DNA of 64,000 nucleotides from contig NC_087062.1 of NCBI RefSeq assembly GCF_963678635.1, positions 24,200,177-24,264,176 on the forward strand. The letters run 5' to 3'. Below the pieces are notes generated by a model that worked only from the letters and a program-made list of their open reading frames with translations, ran no database searches and had not been told where the DNA came from. Made by a program: the position numbers and the translations under genes. Below, one piece after another: positions 14,996-26,400 of this stretch; position 1 is the first letter of the stretch; each line of letters starts with the position of its first letter. Source of the DNA: Symsagittifera roscoffensis. Its lineage: Eukaryota > Xenacoelomorpha > Acoela > Convolutidae.

Positions 14996-16122
14996 TCTAC
15001 AAAATTTAAAATTCTCATCACTGTAGTTGGGTGTTGCCAGGGTACTCTGAGGGGTTGCGAATCTTGCCTCCAAATGTCAGTTCTCAAATCCTTGTAGTTT
15101 TCGAGATATGACGTTTTTAATGATTTTAAAAAACTTTCACAAAAATTGAATTTGATTGTTTTTGCTAAATCTGAAATTCTCGTTTTTAGTGGGGCTGTCA
15201 GAGTACTTTCTGAGAGTACTCTTATGGATTGCGAATCTTGACACCAAATGACTGCTCAAATCCTTCGTTTTTGAATTATGACGTGTTTTCTGTTTTATTT
15301 TTATTTTTTCAGAAAACTTAGATTTTAAAAACTTAATATAAATATAAATTCTCAACCTTGGAGTTAAGTACTGTTAAGGTATTCTCAGGAGTTTCATGTT
15401 GCAGATTTTGCATCCGATTGCGACTGCTCAAATGTTTTTAGCATCCGAGATGTGACGTTTGTAATGTCTTATTTTTTAAATGTTCAAAGAACTTAGATAT
15501 AAAGTTTTCAAGATCCTTTCTCTGTATTGAGGCTTTGTCAAGGCACTACTAGGGGTTGCGAGATTTTCCTGCAACTATGAGTGCTTAAATCTTGTTAGTT
15601 TTCGAGATGAGACGTTTGTTGTGTTTTTCTTTTCAAAAAAAGTTTTCAGAGGCTGTCAGAGTAATCTCAGGGGTTGCAATTTTTGCCTCCAAATATGAGT
15701 GCTCAAATTTTTGTAGTTTTGGAGATATGTCACTTTTTTAAAAAAAATTGAGAATTTTAAGTTTAAGTTCTTCAAATTTTGAAGTTCCCAACCCTGTAGA
15801 AGGGTACTGTGAGTACTCTCAGAAGTTGCAAATCTTGGGTGCAAATCCGACCGCTCCTCTTCTTTAAGTTTCCGAGAAATGGCGTTTTTCTGTCATTTTA
15901 AAAATTTTCAACGAACTTAGATATAAAAAAAATCACAAAATTGTATGGTTTTTCAAATTTTGAATATAAAAAAAACTTGAATAACTTTACAAAATTTGAA
16001 ATTACCAACCCTGTAATTGGGCGCTGTCAGAGTACATTCAAAGGATGCAAATTTTATTTCTTATATCTGCAGTTTTGTGATTTACCATAAATTCGAAGCA
16101 CCAAAGGTGCGTTACACGCTAG
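14996..16122 (+). mobile_element. Helitron-like non-autonomous element with internal tandem array and CTAG end
   Basis: The right end carries the short hairpin GCACC-AAA-GGTGC (16098-16110). Eight bases later comes CTAG (16119-16122), followed by T. This is the layout known for Helitron 3' ends (hairpin, then CTRR, inserted before T). The body holds about seven diverged direct repeats spaced roughly 120-220 bp apart, each with GGTTGCGAATCTTG-like and TTTTCGAGATATGACGTTT-like words. A second element at about 30755-31872 has the same repeats and the same end. The left end is uncertain. I placed it where satellite sequence stops, near a TCTACAAAATT stretch. No Rep/helicase coding sequence is visible. 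Confidence 0.6.
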
Positions 16123-16570
16123 TTTTACAGATCGTGATGGTTTTTTTTTCCGTTTTTTTTAAAATTTTGTTCAGGCTCAAATAAGCTATTTCGCCGTTTG
16201 ACTTCAGTTTTAATTTGAAGTTCAATTTGGTCCCTTTGTTGAAATGAAGGCAAACTCCACTCGAAAAGCAAAAGTATAAAGGTTACTAAAAACGTAATTG
16301 ACTTGTAGTTTCGAAAGTAAAATTTTTTCAGATTTCCCAGTGAAACCAATTATCTACTTATTGACCCCGTTTTCTCAGTGATCCAGTCAAGTTCATCAAG
16401 AAAGTTTCAATCATTAAATGTTTTAAAAGTTCAAGGAGCTTTAAGGCCATTTAGTTTTTTAATTTGAAATTCAAAAGTAACAGATTTTGTCAAACAACAA
16501 GTCATGTTTTTTTTTCCTGTTTCATTGCATTTCAACTGCTTTTTTTTCAAATTCTCTGTTGGTTGCGTTT
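16123..16570 (+). repeat. Family A dispersed repeat, 5' head missing
   Basis: The body matches the other family A copies: GGCAAACTCCACT, GTTTCGAAAGT, CAGATTTCCCAGTGAAA and a terminal TCTGTTGGTTGCGTTT. The copy starts abruptly right after the Helitron-like CTAG end and lacks the AAGAGTAATGAACG head. It is followed directly by another copy. Confidence 0.7.
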
Positions 16571-17045
16571 AAAGTCAATGAACGTTATTCAGCCTTGTAT
16601 TTTGTTCGTGATTTTTTCATTTTTTTTTTCAGGAAAAGTGTTTCAATGGTCTGATAATATAGGAAGTGCTTTCATACTTATAATTGCACAAATGATTGCC
16701 ATTATGTATATATGCACGTTTTGAGTTCAATTTAAGTTCATTTGCTAGAAGGTAGGCAAAATGTATTTTCCCATTATGAAAGCTAAAATGGCACGAAAAA
16801 ACATGATCGATTTCTAGTTTTGCAAGTGGAATTTAAATTTTAGATTTCCCAGCGAAATTAAAACTTCTCCCAATAATCCAATTTTTTCAAATTGAGTGAA
16901 GTTTATCAAAAAAAAGTTGTCGTTATAAATTGTTCTCGAAATTCAAAGAGCTTCAAGAAGCTATTTTTTATTAGGAACAAGTCAATTTTTTTTATAGTTT
17001 CCTTGTGTTCATCGACTCTTTTCCAGCTGTCTGTTGGCTATGTTC
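16571..17045 (+). repeat. Family A dispersed repeat, near complete
   Basis: The head is AAAGTCAATGAACG. An internal T-tract ending in CAGGAAAAGTG follows. The tail is GTTCATCGACTCTTTTCCAGC and then CTGTTGGCTATG. The tail word reads as the reverse complement of the head (a variant of AAGAGTAATGAACG). It is head-to-tail with the preceding copy. Confidence 0.75.
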
Positions 17046-17311
17046 AAAGTTTGGTAATCAAACTTAAAGCATATATTGTATCTTTTTTGCTTTTATTGTA
17101 CTGCATGATGCTGTTTACTCCAGACGCGAAATTTTTTAAGCCGACAAAATTGATTTTCCGAGCTCTCAAAACTTAGGTATGACGTTAGAAAGAAATTGAC
17201 CAAAACGTTGGTTTTAGCTAATTTCTTCGCCCTCACTAAAAGTTAATTCATTCCCTTGCATATGTTGATTGAAGACAAAATTATATATTGTCACATTTCA
17301 TTTTTATTTAG

Positions 17312-17451
17312 CACGTTTTTTCGTGCACTGGAAGAAAGGAGCTGATTGACTTAGCAATTAGAAATGCCGATCAACACGTGGGAGTGTGCATTAAGTGCAA
17401 GGAGGGGATTTTATACTCCAATTTCCAGAACTACAGACTTGGGAACTTCAG
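17312..17451 (+). CDS. DNAJC13: DNAJC13 exon (first in window), residues 1-46
   Basis: The exon follows a TTTTTATTTAG acceptor and ends at AG|gttagc (phase 2). It begins [20 protein letters not shown], which aligns to the part of the family just after the N-terminal PH-like region. It starts in phase 0, so at least one further coding exon must lie upstream, beyond the satellite array. Confidence 0.85.
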
Positions 17452-20400
17452 GTTAGCTATACATGTCATATTGGTAGTTTGTAAGCTATATTGAACTTGA
17501 ATTATTGCTGAAACTATGTGAAAGTGATAAAAAAAATGTACAGTCCACTTTTCATTTTAAGTGTTTTGCGTGAAAGTAGCGTATTTTTAGTAAGTGGGGT
17601 TCAATTTTTATTCGCGGCATGTCAATACGATTATTTCTACTAAAATTCAATACATAAGATAAGATTGGCAGATATGGTTTTGAGGGTATTTAGTTAAGGC
17701 TGTGTATGTTTAAAGTGTTCATTAAAAGTGTTCACTTATGTGCCTTTTTGCTATAATCACGATCTGTAACATTGGAAATTACATAGCATCTGTTCTCGCC
17801 TTTATTTGTGGCTAGTGTTTGTGATGGACTACGAGTCCGTGGCTAAGTGGTTAGTTCGTGAGACTCATAACATGTAGGGCGTAATAGGGCGTAGGTTTCG
17901 AGTCCGAGACGTCGGGGAATTTATACTAATTCTTGTCTTTAATTTACTTTTTCTTATTGCACTTTTTCGAAGTCTTAGAGCTGCTTTTTGTCGTGTTCTG
18001 GCTAGTGTTTGTGTATAATGATAAATGGAATTTCAGTGACGACGACTCCCTGACGTCTATCGTGGAGTTCAAAGTATCCAAGATATCCACGAGGACACTG
18101 GAACCCACTAGGAGGCTGTTGTGTGTGACTGAGAAGGCCATCATTGAACGAGACATCTCCACATATAGTGCCATCAATCTTAAACCACTTTCAGATGTAA
18201 GATGGAAAGATTAACACCCTAATTATTTTTTTAAGGAAAAATTATTAAAATTTGCTCATGCTCAATTTTGATTTTCGCTGTTTGAGACTTTTGTTTTGTT
18301 TTAGGTTCAGTTCATATCTTTTGTTTAAAGAAAGCCAAATCGAACTGCCCAAGTGTAAAGGCCACGAAAAACGTGATCGACTTCTAATTTCGAAAGTGGA
18401 TTTCAGTTTTCAGATTTTCCAGCGGAATAAAAACTTGATCAAGTTTCCAACCTCTTGATCTAGTTTCCAATTTCTTAAATTGAATTAATTTTATCTAAAA
18501 ATGGTCATTATAAATTTTTCGTGAAGTTCAAAGAGCTTAAGGCCATATTTTTTTCTTTGACATTCGAAAGTTGAGATTTTTTGCTGCTTTCTTGCTTTCA
18601 ATGGCTATCTTCCAACTCTCTGTTGGCTATGCTAAATTTGTACAAGCAATGTTTGTGTTTGAAATAATTTATACATAAGATAAGATGTAGGAAGATTCTG
18701 AAATTTATTCCCAAAAGAAGTATTGAAGGTCTAATCAAAAGAATTATGAAATCGGCGTCTGCAAAAACCTACTGTTACCTGCATCCTGTTTCTTAATTAG
18801 TCTGACCCTTCGAGGAATTGAGTCACATGAGAAAAATTGAATCATTTTTCCGAATCTGTCACAATTCAGGTGTTTGCGGTTGTGCGGGACTCCTCGAACC
18901 CTCAGCTGTTCACGATAGAGTACGTCAAGTGTGGCATCCGACAGTATCTCTCAACTGAGAGAGACTCTCTCTTGGCCACTCTGTTGGACAGTGTGCGGAG
19001 TAGTGGCAACCACTTTGTGAGTATTGAGATGTGTCCTGTGGACAGGGGCAAAAGAGTCACCCCTCTATTTGGACAGGTGGAGGACGACATTGAGATGTCA
19101 CTCCTCAAGATGGTACAGATGTCCACTGGTTAGTGAATATCCAAAATGTCTATGTTGATGGCAAAGTCAGAGCAAATGACTGTGAGAGAAATACCAATTG
19201 AATGACAGCTGCTCTTGTTCTCATGATTTATATGAGAGCCTTTTATTTGCAGAATTGTTGTCTATCATCAAATCGTATGTCGATGCTACTGCAGTAGATC
19301 TATCAAGTATTTTTTGAGAACGGGATTAGATATCTATAAATAATTCGGATTTAATGTCTAATTAAGAGTAATGAACGTAGTGAAGACTCTTATATAGGTC
19401 TTGCTGATTTTTTTTTCGTTTTTTTTTTATCTCAGTGTGGTGCGGTGTTGTTTAATGTGTAGTACTGTATTATTCATTGTTCCTTATGGCGTCATTCTAT
19501 TCTAAGCCGTTAATCTATTGTTGGTTATCAAGGTCGCTATCGACCTGTCAAACCTCGGTTCAATTCTAAGCAAGCTTATTCATTCACTCTCTAGTCGACT
19601 TATGAAATATTTAAGTAGACACAATTTATTGTCATGACATGATTTGTTAAAGTACTTATTATTTATATATCAAGATGAATTAAGTCTTGACTAGCTTTCT
19701 CAGTTCTTTGAGTTATCACATGGCGCAGCCAGCAGTTCCGGTATCAGACGACCGGACTGACCTGTTAGGCGTTTCAGTTTTCTGGCTTAAACCAACAGCC
19801 GATCCACCCAGTAGTTGGGACTCCTGGATAGGGCAATTCAGTTTGGCCATCACTCTACGGGAAAGGTGCGATCCTCGTGAGCTGCTGAAACCGCCAGGAG
19901 TTGTACACGATGATCCAGCTCCAAAACCGGAGGCTGTGGGAATCGATGAAGATGCAGCAGCCATAGCTAATCGCATAGCAAGAAACGATGCAGCTGCTCG
20001 TAGAGTGGCAGAGATGAATGAGAAACGTCGGGCTAAAGGTCCCAGAGTGGAACCTGGTGTGTATTTCTACGAAGTAGAACAAAGAATTAAGTCTCGTCTT
20101 CTTTTCTCTGTGCTCAGAAGGCTATTCGCATGCGGACCTCAGTGCAATCTCTTTTCAAGAATTTCACGAGTATTGTGTTCTTCTCTTCAGAAAGGAGAAA
20201 AACTACATAATTGAACGTCTGCAAATTTACAATGCCGTGCATGCCGAACGCGAAAGTTTGGAAGCTTTCTATTTGCGTCCTACGGGACAAGCAGCCCTGT
20301 GTGTTTGGACGATTGATCAGGAGAAGGAAGTGGTGAGAGATCTTTTCATTTCGAAAATGAGGTATAAGGATATTCAAAGAGAACTCTGTATTCGCCCGGG

Positions 20401-23400
20401 GACCACTCCTGAAGAAACGTTAAAGTCAGCGTTATTACAGGAGAAAGGGGCCCAAACTGCTACCAATCTACAAAAACAGCTCGGGTGTCCGTCAGCATTG
20501 GGCAGTTTCTCCCATCAAGGGTCCAATTCGGCTCAGAGTGCGCGCATTAAGCAGGAAACGACGTTTTCTGTGCAAGGGAAAAAGCTGTCGGTTAGGATCA
20601 ATCGGGCTCAAACAAATAACAAAGCGAAAGGAAACTCTAATATGGAGGAAGCAAAACTTTGTAACTTTTGTGGAAACAAGTTTTCTGCTAATCATAAACG
20701 GATTTAATAATTCAGATTTAATGTCTAATTAAGAGTAATGAACGTAGTGAAGACTCTTATATAGGTCTTGCTGATTTTTTTTTTTTTCGTTTTTTTTATC
20801 TCAGTGTGGTGCGGTGTTGTTTAATGTGTAGTACTGTATTATTCATTGTTCCTTATGACGTCATTCTTTTGTAAGCCGTTAATCTATTGTTGGTTATCAA
20901 GGTCGCTATCGACCTGTCAAACCTCGGTTCAATTCTAAGCAAGCTTATTCGTTCACTCTCTAGTCGACTTATGAAAGATTTAAGTTGACACAATTTAGTG
21001 TCATGACATGATTTGTTAAAGTACTTATTTAAAGAGGTATCAGTTTTATGAGGTATAAGGATATTCAAAGAGAACTCTGTATTCGCCCGGGGACCACTCC
21101 TGAAGAAACGTTGAAGTCAGCGTTATTACAGGAGAAAAGGGCCCAAACTGCTACCAATCTACAAAAACAACACGGGTGTCCGTCAGCATCGGGCATTTTC
21201 TCCCATCAAGGGTCCAATTCGGCTCAGAGTGCGCGCATTAAGCAGGAAGCGACGTTTTCTGTGCAAGGGAAAAAGCTGTCGGTTAGGATCAATCGGGCTC
21301 AAACAAATAACAAAGCGAAAGGAAACTCTAATATGGAGAAAGCAAAACTTTGTTACTTTTGTGGAAACAGGTTTTCTGCTAATCATAAACAAAGCTGTCC
21401 AGCTAGAAATGTAACTTGTCGGAACTGTGGTAAGAAGGGACATTTTGCCAAATGTTGTAATTCCAAAAACGTAGCGAATGTAGAAGTCGAGTCGGACGAG
21501 ACTACGGAGGAAAACTGTAATTTCGTCACGTCTGATAGCGAATCAGAATTTGCAGTTCTGGCGGTAGACGAGACTAGACCTATGGTCGAATCTGTGAAGA
21601 AGTTGGAAGTTGTCAATGCAGCTTCGGTAAATTACGTTGTATTCAGATCACATTTCGTTGTGGCAAAACTTCATTGTGGCAAAAAAAAGTCTTAAAGTAT
21701 TGATGCACTAAGGTATATATGCATTTTTTGAGTTCAATTGAAATTCATCTGCTGAAAGTGACGTAAATAGCACTCTTCAAAATCAAACGTGCAAACGGCG
21801 CGAAAAAACGTGAATGATTTCTGGCTTCGAAAGTGGAATATAATTTTTAGATTTCTAGTGGAATAAAAACTTTGGGTTAATGTTATCAAAAAATCGCCAA
21901 TCATAAATCATTCTAGAAATTCGAAGAGCTTAAAGGGCATCTATTTTTTTCTTTGAAATTTGAAAGTGGAGATTTTTTCAACAAATTCAGTGTTTTTTTG
22001 TTTACTTGCGTTCATTACTCTTCCGCTCTTCGATTGGCTTTGTTTATTTCTCTGGTAGGCATGACGAACGTTCAAATTTGACTTCAATTCATAAAAGGAC
22101 CAATTTAGTTTGAAATGGATGCGACCAGGGTTGGGAATGTTTTAAAACAAGGAAAAAAAACAAGTTTTTAAACAGAAAATAAAAAACAGTGTTAACTTTT
22201 ATCGCAAAAAAACTAGCATTGTCTGGGAGTCCGACCGCTGCGATAGGGGTGTGAGCCGCCTTCCCTTATTAAATCGGCTCAATCTCTACAAAGCGGCACA
22301 CCGGATCATCTTAAACGTTTCGTAGCAAAAAGAAAAGATGATTATCTGACTCATATTTTTCTTGCCGCATATCTTTGAGAGCATCAGTGTGAGGGCAGAA
22401 AGTTAGAACTGAATGAACTGTTAAAAAAACATTAAAACTTAATTTTTATTTTAAAAAATACGCTGTTTAATTGATTTTTTCAATATGTAACGTTTTTTCC
22501 CAACCCTGGATGCGACTATTCCTCTATCGATATTTAATGAAAGAACAATTTCAATCGGCCATCTGTCTGTTGCAGGAAGGTCTTTCAAAATTGCAGTAGA
22601 CCGATTCAATGCCAACATCAGCTACAATGGACTCTCAATGGCCAACCCATCAGACGTGAGTTTTTTTTATACTGCTGTCTTCATTTATCGGATTAGAAGA
22701 GCGTCTCATTTTATCCTCTGAAAGCTTGACTTTTATGGGTCAACTCAGCAACCAGCATTGTACATTACAATCTAGAATAATGATTTTACTTTCATAAATC
22801 CTATGTAAAATATCGAAATTCTGAATGCCTGTTGAAGCCAGCTGGACTTCAATGGGGGTTTGTGTTTGCTTTGAACACTCGACATGACGTATACACTCCC
22901 AAGGTCAAAAAAATATATATCCCCTTTTTATGTTAACCAGCTGTAGAATGTGTCCCGCTTAATGAAACCTCTAAAAGTTCTACGGAAACGCGAGCTATGA
23001 ATCAGGAAACGCACATTTATAGAAACCAATTTGAGAACCCGAGAGTAAACAATTATAATAATATACAATTATAAAACTTTTGCTAGCTACGATGTCTAAC
23101 ATATAAGAATACTGTGGAAGTCTTATCGTAAATGCAAATGGATTAAAATGTTTTGAAGAAGAGACTGGGTTTGAAATCATAGAAAAACTATTGATTAACC
23201 AGTTTTATGATTTGTCTAGGCACGTGACAAATTAGTGCAAGCAGCATTGATAGCGTTGCTGGAAAAGGACGGAGATAATGACGTCACTCCGAAAGAAGAT
23301 CTTCATGCGCAGTTCGGAGCCATCAGAAGACTAGTGGCATCCAAGCCAGGTTTCAACGCATTCGGACTCATGACTGGGTGAGCAGTCGCAAAAGTTTAAA

Positions 23401-26400
23401 ACGAAGAGCAAAATTTCCGAAAAAAACCATCGCAGTGTTTTTACGACACATTTTTTGAGACCTGCAATTTGGTTGTTTTTGAGTCGATGAACGTAGTTCA
23501 GACTCTTATTACACTTGCGAAGCATAGTGTATTAGTACTACCTTTATTTTTTTCCAGTTTAAGCCGCAAATAAAAGTGCTACTTTTGATGGCACTTTGAA
23601 TCGGTAGGCTGTGGTAGCAGTATTATATCAAATGTGCTTTGACATTTTATTAGTAAAAAGTCAGCACAGCTGATGCATTTTTAATTCATCAAATGAACCG
23701 AAAAAATTTATTTGTTTCAAATGGCAGTACAATGACAAAATGCTCTATTTCAGAAAATTTCCAACTCGAGATCGCAAATTTTTTGTAAATGCATAATTAA
23801 TAAATGATTTGGCTTTATGCTTTCGAATTTATTACATGCAAAATTTTGTCTTTTTGTATTTGGCGCTTCTTTTGCTGCATCGAATTGGCAAATTTTAGCT
23901 GCGTTATTGGCGGCTTGTTTTGTTTTAAACATCCGTGGCTGAGTGGTTAGTGCGTGAGACTCAAATTTGCTAGGTTGCAGATTCGAATCCGACATGTAGC
24001 CGAGTTTTTTTGCTAATTCGAGGCTTATTTCTACTCTTTTTTATTTCACTCGATAGAGCTGCTCTTTGGTCGTGTTCTCGCAAGTGTTTGCGAAGCGCAG
24101 CTTGGCCTTTGTGTACAAGTCGCGATGATTTTTTAAAGTTTTTTCGGAAGTCTTAGAAATTTTTTAGGCTCAGATTCACTTTTCCGAGGTGTGACTTTTG
24201 ATTTCTTTTGAAGTTCCTTTCATGTCCTTTGTTTAACAGAAGGCCATAAACCCAGTTTTCTCAGATTGGGTCAATTTTATCTCGAAAAAGTGTCACTCAT
24301 AAATTCGTCTTCAAATTAAAAGAGGGCTAAGGACATATATTTTGTACTTTGAAGTTCGAAAGTTGAAGTTTTTTTTAAAGAAATAAATCAGTGTTTTTTG
24401 GGTCCTTGCGTTCTGACTCTTTTCGAACAACTGTGTTGGCTATGTTTGTTTATTTTTTTCGAAAAAATTCAATTTGATCAATTTTGCGAAAAAGTTTTGT
24501 ATTCGAATACACTTGCTTCTCAATTAATAAAATTTCAAATTGCGCAAAAACATAAATGTTTATACTTCAGAAAACGGATTTCAAAATTTAAAATTCCTTG
24601 CAGAATAAAGTAGATATTTATTGAGCCTGTTTTCTCCAGATTGGGTTAGTTTTATGAAGAAAGTGTGACTCATAAAAAGATCGTTTTGGGGCAAAGTCGT
24701 TTTTTGAAAACGAAGAGAATTTTGAGATTCGAACATGTTTGAGATTCTCATAATGGTCGTGGGAATTTTTTTTTCGTTTTTGTTTTCAGGAAAAGTCCTG
24801 GAATGCTCTTATAACAAAAGAAGTGCTTACATACTTGTTAATGCAAAGATGAATGTACTTAGGTGTTAATGCAGTTTTGGGTTCAATTCTAGTTCATTTG
24901 CTAGAAGGAAGGCAAAATGAACTCCCAAATTTTGAAAGCTGAAATGGCACGAAAAAATGTGAGCAACTTCTAGTTTCGAAAGTGGTATTTAGTTTTTAGG
25001 TTTCCCAGCGTATTAAAAACTTTTGCTAATAATCCAGTTTTCTCAAACTTGGTTAATTTTATCAAAAAAGTGCTAATGATTGGTTGCCCTATATTTTTAG
25101 TTTACAAGTCAACTTTTTCTGTTTCTTTGCATTCATTTACTATTTTCTAACTTAATAAAAGTTAACCAATTGATTCAGTTTTTTTTAATTGGGCGAGTTT
25201 TATATAAAAAAAAGTGTTTTAGAAAAAAATGTGTTTTAGAAATTCAAAGAGCTTTAAGACCGTCTCTTTTTTCTTGGAAAATAAAAAGTTGATATTTTTT
25301 CAAAAAAAAAAACGAGTCAGTTTTATTTTTTGATTAATTGAGTTCATTCACGTTTTTAACTGTATGTTGGCTCTGCTCATTTCATATAGTATTGAATTGT
25401 TTTTTTCAGAAAAAAAGTTTTAAAATTTGTTTACGCCTAAATTTGATTTTTGCGTTTTGGCTTATGATTTTTTCAAGTTCACTTCATTACCTTGTTAAAT
25501 TTTTTGTGGAGGCAAATTTTGTTATCGAACAGCAGAAGTGAAATGGTCAAAAAAACCTGAATAACTTCCATTTTCAAAACCGGGATTTAAATTACTGAAT
25601 TACCAGCGGAGTAAAAAATACCCATTCAACCAGTTTTCTCTAAATGGGATCAGTTTACAAAGAAAAGTGCTAAACATAAATAGTTTTTGAAGCTCAAAAA
25701 CGCTTCAACGTGTTTTTTTTCCTTCGAAATAATAACAATTTTTCAAAAATTTTCCAGCAAGTTTGTTTTCGGTCTCTTTGTTCTTCTAAACTTTTTCAAC
25801 TGTCTGTTGTCAATGTTTTTAGTTTCACCGAGTTCATCAATTTTTTTCTATCTTTCTGTTGTCTATATTCGAAATGTCCTGTTTGTTCAGCTGTGATGAT
25901 AGTTGCTTGCAGGAATATCATCTGTCTAGTTTGGATGTTTTAGTTTCTGGATAATCGAATCACAAAGGAATTAAGGCTTAGGAATTAAGACTTTCAATTT
26001 AGACGTGATATCATTTGTACAAGCAACCTAGTTTTTTTTGTCATTTAACTTTGGTTTCCTTTCAAGTTCAAGTCAAGTAAATTTGGAAAATTGAAATTTT
26101 AATCAAATTTAAATGGTAAGCAATTTACACATTTCAATGGCAAATTTCATATAGTTTTGAATTTTTTTTTCAGAAAAAAAAGTTTTAAAATTTGTTTACG
26201 TCCAAATTTTATTTTTGCGGTTTGGCTTATGATTTTTTTAAGTTCACTTCGTATACTTTGTTAAATTCTTTGTGAAGCCAAACTTTGCGGAGGCAAATTT
26301 TGTTATCGAACAGCAGAAGTGAAATGGTCAAGAAAAACCTGAATAACTTCTAGTTTCAAAGCCGGGATTCAAGTTACTAAATTACCAGCGGAGTAAAAAA

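Larger units (their letters stand above)
19364..22045 (+). mobile_element. Family A copy enclosing duplicated LTR-like and gag sequence
   Basis: The left end is a standard family A head (AAGAGTAATGAACGTAGTG). The right end is a standard family A tail (GCGTTCATTACTCTTCC, then CGATTGGCTTTGTTT). Between them lie two blocks, each with an LTR-like segment followed by gag sequence. From about 21690 to the end, the sequence is ordinary family A body (AGTCTTAAAGTATTGATGCAC). Either a retroelement inserted into a family A copy and was duplicated, or a family A element captured gag sequence. The whole lies in the DNAJC13 intron on the gene strand. Confidence 0.6.
19129..22575. other. Intron filled by a family A copy carrying gag fragments
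   Basis: No DNAJC13 coding sequence is seen here. Most of the intron is the composite repeat at 19364-22045. The rest (22046-22575) is unassigned AT-rich sequence, apart from an unrecognised stretch near 22210-22330 with higher GC content. Confidence 0.7.

Noticed and set aside
15000-16120. Regularly spaced repeats that might be a CRISPR array
   Set aside because: The repeats are long, diverged and directly abutting, in a eukaryotic intron context, and end in a Helitron-type terminus.
16464-17176. Hydrophobic plus-strand frames near 16464 and 16892 that look like membrane proteins
   Set aside because: T-rich family A sequence reads as F, L and S. Both frames coincide with repeat bodies.
19341-21031. 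A complete LTR retrotransposon with LTRs at 19341 and 20706
   Set aside because: The second LTR-like copy is followed by more gag and no pol lies between them. The arrangement is a duplication of LTR plus gag, not a full element.
23935-24000. Possible functional tRNA gene
   Set aside because: Box A/B-like words are present, but the acceptor and anticodon stems do not pair well. The sequence recurs inside a dispersed repeat.
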